Below, in pieces: positions 34,834 through 45,923 of a DNA stretch of 64,000 bases. The DNA is taken from assembly GCF_030411995.1 (NCBI RefSeq), contig NZ_JASNRC010000008.1, positions 124,001 to 188,000 of the forward strand, in the 5' to 3' direction. The translations under genes were made by a program, and so were the position numbers. Numbering within the stretch: position 1 is the stretch's first letter; every line of letters begins with the position of its first letter. The notes under the pieces are model-generated. The model ran no database searches. It saw nothing but the letters and a program-made list of their open reading frames with translations, and was not told the origin of the DNA. Source of the stretch: Massilia sp. YIM B02769 (lineage in GTDB: Bacteria > Pseudomonadota > Gammaproteobacteria > Burkholderiales > Burkholderiaceae_D).

Positions 34834-35361
34834 ATGCATACATCTAACCGCAGGCCCATTATCCGTCCGCTGTATCCGGACGAATGGGCGGTCTACCGCG
34901 AGCTGCGCCTGCGCTCGCTGGCCGATGCGCCGGATGCCTTCTACAGCACCTACGAATCCGAAAGCGCACGCACGGCCGAAGACTGGGCGGCGCGCCTGGC
35001 GACGGCGGCCGTGTCCGGCAAGGATTGCCCGCTCGTGGCCGAGCTCGACGGCAAGCCCGCCGGCCTGGTCTGGGCGAAAATGGATGGCGTCAATCCGGAA
35101 CTGATGCACGTGTTCCAGATGTGGGTGGCGCCGGAATGCCGCGGCAGCAGCGTGGGCCGCGGCCTGCTCGAGACGGCGCTGGACTGGGCGCGCGAGCGCG
35201 AGGTACGCTTCGTCGAGCTCGACGTCACGCTGGGAAACTCCTCGGCCCTGCGCCTGTATGAGCGCGCCGGGTTCAGGCCGGTGAATGCGCCGGTGCCGAT
35301 GCGCGCCGGCTCGGCGTTGATGCTGCAGCAGATGCGGCTGGTGCTGGAAAGCGCCTCATAG
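34834..35361 (+). CDS. GNAT-family N-acetyltransferase
   Basis: 175 residues. IRPLYPDEWAVYRELRLRSL opens the fold; the acetyl-CoA loop is MWVAPECRGSSVGRGLLE (R-G-x-x-V-G-R-G, the usual Q/RxxGxG/A site), followed by LDVTLGNSSALRLYERAGF. Substrate unknown. ATG 34834 is preferred because upstream codons read intergenic sequence. It stands alone. Confidence 0.88.
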   Translation: MHTSNRRPIIRPLYPDEWAVYRELRLRSLADAPDAFYSTYESESARTAEDWAARLATAAVSGKDCPLVAELDGKPAGLVWAKMDGVNPELMHVFQMWVAPECRGSSVGRGLLETALDWAREREVRFVELDVTLGNSSALRLYERAGFRPVNAPVPMRAGSALMLQQMRLVLESAS

Positions 35362-35394
35362 GCAGAGGCGCCGCGGGTGGGCGGCGGGTGTCGT

Positions 35395-35419
35395 GGTGGG
35401 TACGAGTACCCACCCTACG
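35395..35419. repeat. REP-like element, TACGAGTA variant
   Basis: GGTGGGTACGAGTACCCACC followed by CTACG. Same inner stem as the copy at 47801. It sits between the converging GNAT and SDR genes and may serve as their terminator. Confidence 0.8.
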
Positions 35420-35420
35420 A

Positions 35421-36215
35421 TCAAATCGCCGTGAAGCCGCCGTCGGCGGTCAGCTGGTGGCCGGTGACGAAGGAGGATTGATCCGAGCACAGCCACAGGA
35501 TGGCGCTGGCGATTTCCTGCGGCTCGGCGAAGCGGTTCATCGGGTGCGCGGCGCGCAGTTTCTTTTCCAGCGCAGCTTCGCCCTCGAGTACGCGCGCCAG
35601 CATCGGCGTGCGCACCGCGCCCGGGCACAGGGCATTCACACGGATGCCATCCTTGGCATACTCGGCCGCCGCGCTGCGGGTCAGGCCTGCCACCGCGTGC
35701 TTGCTGGCCGCATACGCCGCTTGCGAGGGCGCGCCGACCAGGCCGAAGCTCGACGACAGGTTGACGATGGCGCCGCCGCCCTGCTTCGCCATTTGGCGCA
35801 GCTGGTATTTCATCGACAGCCACACGCCCTTGACGTTGACGCCCATCAGGCGGTCGAAATCGTCTTCGGCGATCTCGTCCAGGCGCGCATTCGCGCCCTG
35901 CTGGCCGGCGCAATTCACCGCGCAGTCGAGGCGCCCGTAATGGTAGATGGTCTTGTCGAGCAGGATCTCGACATCCTGCGCGCGCGTCACGTTGGCCTGC
36001 ACGAACAGCGCCTTGCCGCCGTTCTCCACGATCATCGCCGCCGTCGCGTGGCCGCCGTCGACCGAGACGTCGGCGATCACCACCGACGCGCCGGCACGGC
36101 CAAAGGCGAGCGCCGCGGCCCGCCCGATCCCGCTCGCGCCGCCGGTGACCAGCACCACCTTGCCGGCGAACGCGTTGGCGGCCGGGATCGCCTTGTTATT
36201 GCCCTTCATGTACAT
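35421..36215 (-). CDS. SDR-family oxidoreductase
   Basis: 264 residues of a classical short-chain dehydrogenase: TGGASGIGRA (about 20-29), NCAGQQG in the NAG position, a catalytic Ser in NLSSSFG, YAASKHA with the Tyr/Lys pair, and PGAVRTPM after it. Asp in VIADVSVDGG suggests NAD preference. Substrate unknown. The first ATG (36215) follows GGAGTCG; a second ATG two codons later is also possible. Confidence 0.88.
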   Translation of the reverse strand: MYMKGNNKAIPAANAFAGKVVLVTGGASGIGRAAALAFGRAGASVVIADVSVDGGHATAAMIVENGGKALFVQANVTRAQDVEILLDKTIYHYGRLDCAVNCAGQQGANARLDEIAEDDFDRLMGVNVKGVWLSMKYQLRQMAKQGGGAIVNLSSSFGLVGAPSQAAYAASKHAVAGLTRSAAAEYAKDGIRVNALCPGAVRTPMLARVLEGEAALEKKLRAAHPMNRFAEPQEIASAILWLCSDQSSFVTGHQLTADGGFTAI

Positions 36216-36315
36216 CGACTCCTGGTCACACTAAAATGATGCTTAGAGGCAACATCATAAGCGAAAGGCGAACATTCATCAATGCATGTGGCATGTGGAG
36301 CAACAACATCCGGTA

Positions 36316-39057
<2,742 letters not shown>

Positions 39058-39228
39058 GTGGTCCCGTCAAATGGGTGCGTCCGTCGCGAACGCGCATGCG
39101 CCGCACCCGGCGGCGCGCCTGCGACGATGGTAACAGATGGCAGGATGAATAGATGCCTGCACGCACTATTGCAGTGCGCGCAGACAGCATTGGAACGCGG
39201 CGCCCGGCGCGCCCTGCCCGTGGATGGA

Positions 39229-39678
39229 TCAGTGCCGCGCCCGCTTCTCGTGGGCCTGGCCGCTGGCGCTGATGCGCGACAGGTCGCCCATTTCCTCGGC
39301 CAGGAACGCGAGCAGGTCGTCGGCGCTGACGATGCCGCTCAGGCCGCCCGCGCCGTTCACCACCGGCACCCGGCGGATACCGCGCAGGCGCATATGCTCG
39401 ATGGTTTCGTAGACGTCGTCGACCTCGCGGCAGGTGAGCAGGTCGTCGCTCATGATGTCGTCGACCTGCAGCCCGGCCGGATCGAGGCCGAGGGCAATCA
39501 CGGAGACGACGATGTCGCGGTCGGTGACGATGCCGACCGGCACCGCCTCGCCGTCGACGCCGTCGATAACGATCAGGTCGCCGACGTGGTGCTTGCGCAT
39601 CAACATGGCCGCGCCTTGTACGGTTTCGTCGCGCGTGCAGGTGACGGTCTGGATGGTGCAGATTTCGCCGATGTTCAT
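39229..39678 (-). CDS. CBS-domain pair protein
   Basis: 149 residues with two CBS domains: ETVQGAAMLMRKHHVGDLIVID...GIVTDRDIVV and DVYETIEHMRLRGIRRVPVVN...GIVSADDLLAFLAEE. Such stand-alone pairs bind adenine nucleotides and regulate partners; none can be named here. It is separated from the M16 gene by 171 bases. Confidence 0.9.
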   Translation of the reverse strand: MNIGEICTIQTVTCTRDETVQGAAMLMRKHHVGDLIVIDGVDGEAVPVGIVTDRDIVVSVIALGLDPAGLQVDDIMSDDLLTCREVDDVYETIEHMRLRGIRRVPVVNGAGGLSGIVSADDLLAFLAEEMGDLSRISASGQAHEKRARH

Positions 39679-39757
39679 GACTGTGCCCTCCTTCTGCGGT
39701 CCACGCTAATGCAGGAGAGTGGGCGCGGTTTGATCTCGGTCAAACCGCCAGCGGAAC

Positions 39758-40108
39758 TTATTTGGACTTTGGATCGCCTGGGAGCTCGACGAAGCAGGCG
39801 TCGACCACCTGCAAATCGTTGTCCTTGGCGAAATTGATGACGAAGTGGTAAGCCAGCGGCTCGATTTTCTGGAGCTTGTTGTCGACCACAACGGCCTTGA
39901 CGCCGTTCACCACGGTCGGGTGGACGTAGGGGGAAAACTGGAGGTGGGCGTGGCGGCCGCCGCTGCCTTCGGGACGGAAGCAGGACATCACGCCGCACAG
40001 GCGCTCCGCCCAGTCGCTGGGGCGGAACTGCTTGCCTTTGTTCGTAAGTCCCAGGATGAAGAATTCGCCGTTGGCGCCTTCGCTCCCGGTATGCGGTAAC
40101 TCTGCCAT
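39758..40108 (-). CDS. DUF3579 protein
   Basis: 116 residues: FILGLTNKGKQFRPSDWAERLCGVMSCF, then VKAVVVDNKLQKIEPLAYHFVINFAKDNDLQVVDAC, the DUF3579 pattern found almost only in betaproteobacteria. Function unknown. ATG 40108 is chosen because the upstream extension overlaps an inverted repeat and is not homologous. Confidence 0.85.
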   Translation of the reverse strand: MAELPHTGSEGANGEFFILGLTNKGKQFRPSDWAERLCGVMSCFRPEGSGGRHAHLQFSPYVHPTVVNGVKAVVVDNKLQKIEPLAYHFVINFAKDNDLQVVDACFVELPGDPKSK

Positions 40109-40122
40109 AGTGCTGCTTGCTG

Positions 40123-40160
40123 ATACAAGAATACTGCGTGGAGGAGACAACGGCAGTATT
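40123..40160. promoter_or_regulatory. Inverted repeat upstream of the DUF3579 gene
   Basis: AATACTGC (40130-40137) and GCAGTATT (40153-40160) form a dyad 22 to 52 bases in front of the DUF3579 start. It could be an operator. Nothing else is recognised in the 190-base gap to the CobD/CbiB-family gene. Confidence 0.35.
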
Positions 40161-40297
40161 ATATCTTATAGAAGACCTGCGGACGAGTCTTGTCTGGACA
40201 ACTTTAGCCTCCTCGCCCGCAAAGCACGGGAAATACAGCCCATCAGACAGGATCTGCGCACAAGTCGCGCCCTTCCCCGTCCTTCACTACGCTTCCC

Positions 40298-41257
40298 TTA
40301 TCCCAGCCAGACCACGCTGGACAGCAGGAGCAAGAGGATCATCCATAGTATCAGAGCGCGCCAGACCAGGCCTACCGTGCTTTGCAGTGCGCGCAGGTTC
40401 GGCTCCTCGCCCGGCAGGACGTCGCTCTCGGCATCGCCCAGGTCGACCATGGCGGCATCGGCCGGCAGCAGCTGCGGGGCATTCTCGTAAGGGGTGCCCA
40501 GGCGCACGCCCATGGCGCCGCCGCCGGCGGCCAGGATGATGCCGCGCGATTCGTCGGCCCAGCGATTCGCAAAATTGCGCCAGGCATAGATGGCATCCTC
40601 GAAGTTCCCGACCACGGCAAAGGCGATCGCCGTCAGACGCACCGGAATCCAGTCGATCCAGTAGAAGGCCTTGGCGGCGAACTGGCCGAAGGCTTCGTTG
40701 CGCATGTGCTCGGGTTCGTTCCAGGCACGCGCCAGGTATTCGGAGACACGGTACAGCACGGCGCAGGCCGGCCCGCCCGGCATCAGGAACCAGAAGAACA
40801 CGCCGAATACGCTGCGGTGGGTGGTGATCAGCGATTTCTCGACGGCGATGCGGGCGATTTCCTGGGCATCCATGCCGACCGTGTCGATGCGCGCCCATTC
40901 GGCCAGCAGCACGCGCGCCGTGGCTTCGTCGCCCTGGTTCAGGGCCAGCTGGATCGACGTGAAGTAATGGCTGTAGTGACGGAAACCCAGGGTCAGGTAG
41001 ACGATCGCCACGTTCCAGGCAAAGGCCAGGAAGGTCAGGTGAAAATATTCCAGCACCCAGTAGACGATGGCGACCGGCACGACCAGGACCAGCATCATCA
41101 GGATCCATCCCATGCGGCCATTCTTCGGCTCGCCGGCGTTGAACCAGCCTTCGATGCGCATCGCAAGCGTCTTGATGCCGCCGTAGACCTGGTTATCCGC
41201 GCGCAGGGGCTTCAGTTGCTCGATCAGCAGGGCGCACAGGATGGAAAAAAATGTCAT
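40298..41257 (-). CDS. CobD/CbiB-family membrane protein
   Basis: 319 residues with about four to five membrane segments; FFSILCALLIEQLKPLRADN at the start and EPEHMRNEAFGQFAAKAFYWIDWIP in the middle are typical of the betaproteobacterial CobD/CbiB-AmpE group. True CobD attaches aminopropanol to cobyric acid, but no other cobalamin gene is here and this branch is often annotated only as CobD/CbiB family. I would not assign a cobalamin role. Confidence 0.75.
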   Translation of the reverse strand: MTFFSILCALLIEQLKPLRADNQVYGGIKTLAMRIEGWFNAGEPKNGRMGWILMMLVLVVPVAIVYWVLEYFHLTFLAFAWNVAIVYLTLGFRHYSHYFTSIQLALNQGDEATARVLLAEWARIDTVGMDAQEIARIAVEKSLITTHRSVFGVFFWFLMPGGPACAVLYRVSEYLARAWNEPEHMRNEAFGQFAAKAFYWIDWIPVRLTAIAFAVVGNFEDAIYAWRNFANRWADESRGIILAAGGGAMGVRLGTPYENAPQLLPADAAMVDLGDAESDVLPGEEPNLRALQSTVGLVWRALILWMILLLLLSSVVWLG

Positions 41258-41371
41258 GCAAATCCTTCTTTTGTTATGGCAATACCACGCTGCCCGCTAC
41301 GATAGCGCAGACGCCCGCCATAATCAAATCCGGGGATGCCGCTTTCATACCGGCTTAAGCCGGCGGGCGCA

Positions 41372-42043
41372 TCAGGCGCGCAGGAAATGAAAGAGATTGC
41401 GCAGCATGCCGGCCGTGGCGCCCCAGATGAAGAAACGTTCGTAGGGCATGGCATAGAAGCTGCGCCGCCCTGCCCCTTCCGGCAATTCGAAGGACATGCG
41501 CTGGTGGTGGGCGCCGTTCATCAGGAAGGCAAGCGGCACTTCGAAGATCTCGGCCACCTCGCCAGGATCGGCGGTCAGTTCGAACGGCGGCGTCACCAGC
41601 GCCACCACCGGGCGCACGCGGTAGGCGCTGGCGGTGATGTATTCCGGCAGCACGCCGACGATCTGCACGTGGCGGCGATGCAGGCCGATTTCTTCCTCGG
41701 ATTCGCGCAGTGCCGTTTCGATGGGAGAGGAATCGAATTCCTCGGCGCGGCCGCCGGGAAAGCTGATCTGGCCGGCATGGCTGCTGAGGTGGTCGGTGCG
41801 CTGGGTCAGCAGCACCGTCAAGCCGTCGGGACGGTCGACCAAGGGCACCAGCACCGAGGCGCGGCGCAGCTTGAAGCCGGGCTGGAACGGCATTTCCTCG
41901 GCGGTTTCGGGGTCCCAGGCGCGCAGGGTTTCGGCAAAGCGCGCACGCAGGCGGGCGGCGGTCAGCAGTGCCGGATCGACGGGCGCTTCGCCGGCGATGG
42001 CGTCCACCGGCAGGCAGGTGGGATCGAGATGCAGCTTTACCAA
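41372..42043 (-). CDS. Nudix CoA pyrophosphatase (NudL-like)
   Basis: 223 residues. The extended Nudix box is complete: PGGRAEEFDSSPIETALRES with EEEIGL following (GX5EX7REUXEEXGU); upstream LTQRTDHLSSHAGQISFPGG is the CoA-pyrophosphatase (UPF0035) motif. It splits CoA and CoA derivatives. The start is TTG 42043, decided by GGAGG eight bases upstream and the absence of any in-frame ATG nearby. It follows the rplS terminator. Confidence 0.88.
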   Translation of the reverse strand: MVKLHLDPTCLPVDAIAGEAPVDPALLTAARLRARFAETLRAWDPETAEEMPFQPGFKLRRASVLVPLVDRPDGLTVLLTQRTDHLSSHAGQISFPGGRAEEFDSSPIETALRESEEEIGLHRRHVQIVGVLPEYITASAYRVRPVVALVTPPFELTADPGEVAEIFEVPLAFLMNGAHHQRMSFELPEGAGRRSFYAMPYERFFIWGATAGMLRNLFHFLRA

Positions 42044-42080
42044 AAGGATTTCCTCCAGCCAAAACGAGGGGCGGATAAAG

Positions 42081-42108
42081 AAAAAGGCATCCCGGAGGAT
42101 GCCTTTTT
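42081..42108 (-). terminator. Terminator of the rpsP-rplS operon
   Basis: A perfect 12-bp stem AAAAAGGCATCC/GGATGCCTTTTT with a CGGA loop, 16 bases behind the rplS stop. Confidence 0.92.
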
Positions 42109-42124
42109 CGTTCCACAGACGCGA

Positions 42125-42511
42125 TTACTGAGCGGCGGTGGTGGTAGCGACGCGGCGCTGCGGCAGTTTCTCTTTGATACGTGCCGATTTGCCCGAACGC
42201 TCGCGCAGGTAGTACAGCTTCGCACGACGAACGTCGCCGCGGCGCTTGACTTCGATCGATGCGATCAGTGGGGAGTACAGCTGGAACGTACGTTCCACGC
42301 CTTCGCCCGACGAGATCTTGCGAACGATGAAGTTCGAGTTCAGGCCACGGTTACGACGCGAGATGACGACGCCTTCGTATGCCTGGGCGCGCTTGCGGTT
42401 GCCTTCGACGACGTTGACGTTGACGATCACGGTGTCGCCAGGTGCGAAATCAGGAATGGCACGGCCGAGGCGCGCGATTTCTTCCTGTTCGAGTTGCTGA
42501 ATCAGATTCAT
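42125..42511 (-). CDS. rplS: 50S ribosomal protein L19
   Basis: 128 residues: [50 protein letters not shown] and [26 protein letters not shown]19 sits at the 30S-50S interface. ATG 42511 gives the standard N-terminus. Last gene of rpsP-rimM-trmD-rplS. Confidence 0.98.
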   Translation of the reverse strand: MNLIQQLEQEEIARLGRAIPDFAPGDTVIVNVNVVEGNRKRAQAYEGVVISRRNRGLNSNFIVRKISSGEGVERTFQLYSPLIASIEVKRRGDVRRAKLYYLRERSGKSARIKEKLPQRRVATTTAAQ

Positions 42512-42630
42512 TCTTATGACTCCAAAAACCATCTTGCTGGCGCTGTACTTGTTGCCCAGTAGAGGATGGGGTTGAACACACGGGCAACATGCCCGGGTGC
42601 TGCGCACCGGTATCGGTGCATTTTTCCAGC

Positions 42631-43389
42631 CTAGCCCTCTTGCGAAAGCGTGGCCAAAAATTTTTCGTCGGCGGGGGTCAAGCGCCCTGCCTTCCTGGCG
42701 GCGTCGAGCAATTCGGGCCGCTTTTTTCGTGTCGCTTCCAGCATGCGCTGGCGGCGCCACTTGGTGATCTCTGCATGGTTGCCGCCCATCAGTACCGGCG
42801 GCACGGCCACGTCTTCATACACTTCCGGACGCGTGTAATGCGGTGAATCGAGCAGGCCGTTGACGAAGCTGTCTTCGACCGCCGAGGCATCGTCGCCCAG
42901 CACGCCGGGCAAGAGCCGCACCACCGCATCCATCAAGGCCATCGCCGGCAACTCGCCGCCCGACAGCACGAAGTCGCCGAGAGAAATTTCCTCATCGACG
43001 ACACGGTCCAGCAGACGCTGGTCCACGGCTTCGTAGCGGCCGCACAGGATGACGAGACCGGGCTCGTCCTTCAATGCCGTCACGCGCGCATGCGTCAGCG
43101 GTTTGCCTTGCGGCGACATGAACACCACGCGCGGCGGGGGCAGGCCACGTTCGACCTGGCGCGCCTTGGCCGCATTGATCGTTGCCTCGAGCGGCTTGGC
43201 CAGCATCACCATCCCGGGGCCGCCGCCATACGGTCGGTCATCCACGGTGCGGTGGCGATCGGTCGTGAAATCGCGCGGATTCCACAAGGTCAGGCCCCAG
43301 CGTTCCTGCTCGAAAGCGCGCCGGGTCACGCCCGACTGCGTCAATGCGGCAAACATCTCGGGAAACAAGCTCACGACGTCAAATTGCAT
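42631..43389 (-). CDS. trmD: tRNA (guanine37-N1)-methyltransferase
   Basis: 252 residues. The SPOUT knot is seen in [49 protein letters not shown] and [16 protein letters not shown]. It makes m1G37, which prevents frameshifting at Pro codons. It lies between rimM and rplS as in most proteobacteria. Confidence 0.97.
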   Translation of the reverse strand: MQFDVVSLFPEMFAALTQSGVTRRAFEQERWGLTLWNPRDFTTDRHRTVDDRPYGGGPGMVMLAKPLEATINAAKARQVERGLPPPRVVFMSPQGKPLTHARVTALKDEPGLVILCGRYEAVDQRLLDRVVDEEISLGDFVLSGGELPAMALMDAVVRLLPGVLGDDASAVEDSFVNGLLDSPHYTRPEVYEDVAVPPVLMGGNHAEITKWRRQRMLEATRKKRPELLDAARKAGRLTPADEKFLATLSQEG

Positions 43390-43415
43390 CGGGACCTCGC
43401 TTCGAATTGGCGGGA

Positions 43416-43982
43416 TCAGAAATCAAGACCCCAGTCCAGGGTAATCTGCTTTGCCTTGAGGTCGACGGTCTTCACGAACTGGTCCACGAAGGGCACCAGG
43501 CGTTCAGGCGTTTTTTCGGTGCTGGCCGGGTCTTGCACAGGCTCGATGCGCAAAATGGATTGCGCACCGTTGCTCATCATGTCGGTTACCTTGCCGAGGG
43601 CTTCGCCCTGCAGGTTGACCGCATCCATGCCGATCAGGTCGGACCAGTAATACTCGTCTTCCTCGAGTTCGGGAAATGCGCTACGCGACACATGGACGGC
43701 TGCGCCTTTCAGCGCCTCCGCCAGGTTGCGGTCGCTCATCCCGACCAGGGTGGCGACCACGTCGCCGCCATGCATCTTTGCGGTCCGCACGGTAACGGAC
43801 TGCGGGGCCGACTTGTCAGCCGACTTGTCGAGCCACCAGGTTTTCACGCTCAGCAGCGCATCGGCGTCCGTCGAGAACGGCGTGACGCGGATGGCGCCGG
43901 CAATGCCATAGGCGCCGGAAACATACCCGACCTGGGTCAGGTCGTCGGGGGCTTGCGCCCCGCTTGCTGCTGAAGCGGTCAA
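43416..43982 (-). CDS. rimM: 16S rRNA processing protein RimM
   Basis: 188 residues. [20 protein letters not shown] is the RimM N-terminal domain; the PRC-barrel part includes [26 protein letters not shown] and [22 protein letters not shown]. It helps mature the 30S head with S19. No ATG exists in frame before the conserved region; TTG 43982 is the best start because a stop lies five codons upstream. Confidence 0.95.
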   Translation of the reverse strand: MTASAASGAQAPDDLTQVGYVSGAYGIAGAIRVTPFSTDADALLSVKTWWLDKSADKSAPQSVTVRTAKMHGGDVVATLVGMSDRNLAEALKGAAVHVSRSAFPELEEDEYYWSDLIGMDAVNLQGEALGKVTDMMSNGAQSILRIEPVQDPASTEKTPERLVPFVDQFVKTVDLKAKQITLDWGLDF

Positions 43983-43998
43983 ACCAGGCTTGCCTTAC

Positions 43999-44247
43999 TT
44001 AGGCAGCCGGGGTCTGCTGAGCGACCAGGCGAGCAACGGTTGGCGACAGTTGTGCGCCAACGCCTTGCCAGTAGGCCAGACGGTCCGCGGTGATCTTCAG
44101 GCCGACTTCGGCGCCCGAAGCCATCGGGTTGTAGAAGCCGATGCGCTCGATGAAACGACCGTCGCGACGGTTACGCGAGTCGGTTGCAACGATGTTGAAG
44201 AACGGGCGCTTTTTTGCGCCGCCACGAGCCAAACGGATAACGACCAT
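43999..44247 (-). CDS. rpsP: 30S ribosomal protein S16
   Basis: 82 residues, [20 protein letters not shown] and [16 protein letters not shown], normal for S16. First gene of the ribosomal operon; rimM starts 16 bases behind its stop. A sigma-70 promoter lies about 45 bases upstream. Confidence 0.98.
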   Translation of the reverse strand: MVVIRLARGGAKKRPFFNIVATDSRNRRDGRFIERIGFYNPMASGAEVGLKITADRLAYWQGVGAQLSPTVARLVAQQTPAA

Positions 44248-44287
44248 AATAATTCCAAAAAGTTGTACTGGACGGAGAAAGCCGACG

Positions 44288-44317
44288 ATTATAGCGCGCA
44301 ATGCCGCACGGCGGCAA
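44288..44317 (-). promoter_or_regulatory. Sigma-70 promoter of the rpsP operon
   Basis: On the minus strand, TTGCCG (44317-44312), an 18-base spacer and a perfect TATAAT (44293-44288). The long palindrome at 44323-44480 begins 5 bases upstream of the -35. Confidence 0.75.
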
Positions 44318-44322
44318 GCGTT

Positions 44323-44480
44323 AAGTACTTGACCATAAATCAATGTGAATTTTGGCACGCAGAACCGGATGCGGTGCAAGGCGGCGAGTGCGCCGCAGTG
44401 CGAGCACTGCAAGCGGGAGCCAACGCAGCAACGCGCCGGTTATATAAGCCAAAAACACATTTATTTATGGGCAAGTACTT
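44323..44480. repeat. 158-bp imperfect palindrome (MITE-like or giant hairpin)
   Basis: The two ends, AAGTACTTGACCATAAATCA and the complement of TTTATGGGCAAGTACTT, match almost fully. Pairing continues inwards (ATTTTGGC with GCCAAAAA, AACCGG with CCGGTT) to a central GCAGTGC-GA-GCACTGC. The element fills much of the 420-base gap between rpsP and the TM2 gene. It encodes no protein I can support and shows no clear target-site duplication. The remainder of the gap (44481-44667) holds nothing I can identify. Confidence 0.75.
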
Positions 44481-44667
44481 TGAACAACAGGGCGCGCGGT
44501 CCCGGCCGAATTGCGCATTATGGCTGATTTTGCGCCGGGCCGCTACCCACCCCACTCTCTTGTTGTAGTGACATATACGACTCGATACATGGCATTTACA
44601 TAAAATGTGATGCTTTTAAAACATTTTTGCACCATACTTGTGCCTTCGTTTAACAAATTCCGATGGC

Positions 44668-45081
44668 ATGCCTTACAAGAACAAGACGCTGGCGACTGTT
44701 TTGGCGCTGGCCCTCGGCGGGCTGGGCGCGCACCGCTTTTACCTGCACGGCGGCGTCGACCGGCTCGGCTTGCTGCATGCCTGCAGCCTGCCGGTGGCCG
44801 GCCTGGTGTACAGCCAGACCGACGCTGGCGTCAATGTGTTCTATGCCCTGCTGCCGCTGCTGGTCTCGTACATCGTTGCCTTTATCGCGGCCTTGGCCAT
44901 CGGACTGACCCCGGACGAGAAATGGGATGCGCGCTTCAATGCCGAAGCGGGCCGGCGCACGCAGTCGAACTGGATCCTCGCCGTCTTGCTGGTGGCGACG
45001 CTGATGGTCGGCGCGACGGTGCTGATCGCGACGATTTCACGCCTGTTCGACCTGATGTACACCGGCGGCGCCTACGGCTGA
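44668..45081 (+). CDS. TM2-domain membrane protein
   Basis: 137 residues. NKTLATVLALALGGLGAHRFYLHG is the first half of a TM2 domain (helix, then G-x-H-R-F-Y). Two further membrane segments follow (LLPLLVSYIVAFIAALAIGL, ILAVLLVATLMVGATVLIA). TM2 proteins are small membrane proteins of unknown role. ATG 44668 is chosen as the first Met directly before the domain. Confidence 0.8.
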   Translation: MPYKNKTLATVLALALGGLGAHRFYLHGGVDRLGLLHACSLPVAGLVYSQTDAGVNVFYALLPLLVSYIVAFIAALAIGLTPDEKWDARFNAEAGRRTQSNWILAVLLVATLMVGATVLIATISRLFDLMYTGGAYG

Positions 45082-45102
45082 GCCGCACCACCCTCCACTC
45101 TC

Positions 45103-45747
45103 CTAGATGCCGCTCGGCCAGCGGTACTTCGGCAACGTTGCCGGCGGCGTGCCGCTGACGATCACGATTTCGCGGTGCGCCGTCAGCTCGATGGCGCCGG
45201 GGTCTCCGGTGTAGGGTGTCAACACTTCCTTGTCGATCACATAGAAGCGGATCGGCCCCGCCAGCCCGGCCGTGCCGCTCGCCAGCAGCGGCTGGCGCCA
45301 CAGCGCGAACAATTGCCCCAGGGTGAACTTCTTCGGTACGTCCGTTTCGATATGGATGGTGCCGGTCACGTCGTGGGTATGCAGTTCGTAGGCGCAGCCG
45401 CTGCGGCCGATGTTGTCGGGCAGGCCCTGGCGCACGCCATCCTTGTAGATCGAGACCAGCGCGTGGATGTGGTAATCCTCGTTGACCAGGCAGCCGACGC
45501 CGGCGACCGGCTGGCCGGTGCCGGTCCAGGCGGGCCAGCCTTGCGGGCTGTTGATGGTGCCGGCCACCAGGTCGGTGTAGGTGGCGGCCAGGGACACCGG
45601 CGGCGGCAGCGGCGCGGGTGGCGGTGGCGGCTGGGTCGTGGTGGGTGGCGGGTCGTCGTGGCCGCCTCCGCCGCCACAGGCGGACAGCAGGGAGAAGAAC
45701 AAGGCCAGTGCCAGGCACAGGCCGGATCGGACAGTCGCGAATCGCAT
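45103..45747 (-). CDS. Lipoprotein of unknown function
   Basis: 214 residues. The signal peptide ends in the lipobox LSAC (Cys24), followed by Gly5 and a proline-rich spacer. The mature domain has several paired His motifs (DYHIHALVSIYKDG, YELHTHDVTGTIHIE), suggesting a metal site or carbohydrate-binding fold. I do not recognise a named family. It is convergent with the TM2 gene; 21 bases separate the stops. Confidence 0.8.
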   Translation of the reverse strand: MRFATVRSGLCLALALFFSLLSACGGGGGHDDPPPTTTQPPPPPAPLPPPVSLAATYTDLVAGTINSPQGWPAWTGTGQPVAGVGCLVNEDYHIHALVSIYKDGVRQGLPDNIGRSGCAYELHTHDVTGTIHIETDVPKKFTLGQLFALWRQPLLASGTAGLAGPIRFYVIDKEVLTPYTGDPGAIELTAHREIVIVSGTPPATLPKYRWPSGI

Positions 45748-45875
45748 ATCGGCTCCCAGATGAGCCCGCTACATGGCGAGCGTGGTTGGTGGATGAGTCG
45801 ATGGTACGGACGCGGCTGTAGTGCTTCGTTTAAGCCAGATCAAGCTCGGCGGGAGGGGTCCACCCTGCAAAGTCA

Positions 45876-45902
45876 TAAAAAAAGCGGCCCGCAGGCCGCT
45901 TC
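45876..45902 (-). terminator. Terminator of the etf-acyl-CoA dehydrogenase run
   Basis: On the minus strand AAGCGGCCTGCGGGCCGCTT is followed by TTTTT. It lies 22 bases behind the dehydrogenase stop. Confidence 0.88.
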
Positions 45903-45923
45903 TGGTCATACTGATACTAACGG

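Noticed and set aside
40298..41257. Reading the CobD/CbiB-family gene as cobalamin biosynthesis
   Set aside because: No other cob gene or B12 riboswitch is nearby, and this family branch is widely present in bacteria irrespective of a cobalamin pathway.
41372..42043. Placing the NudL start at an internal ATG
   Set aside because: The upstream TTG has GGAGG at ideal distance and keeps the conserved N-terminal helix; no suitable ATG precedes the conserved region.
44340..44555. Small frames inside the 158-bp palindrome region
   Set aside because: They lie in inverted-repeat sequence, lack ribosome sites and have no recognisable domain.
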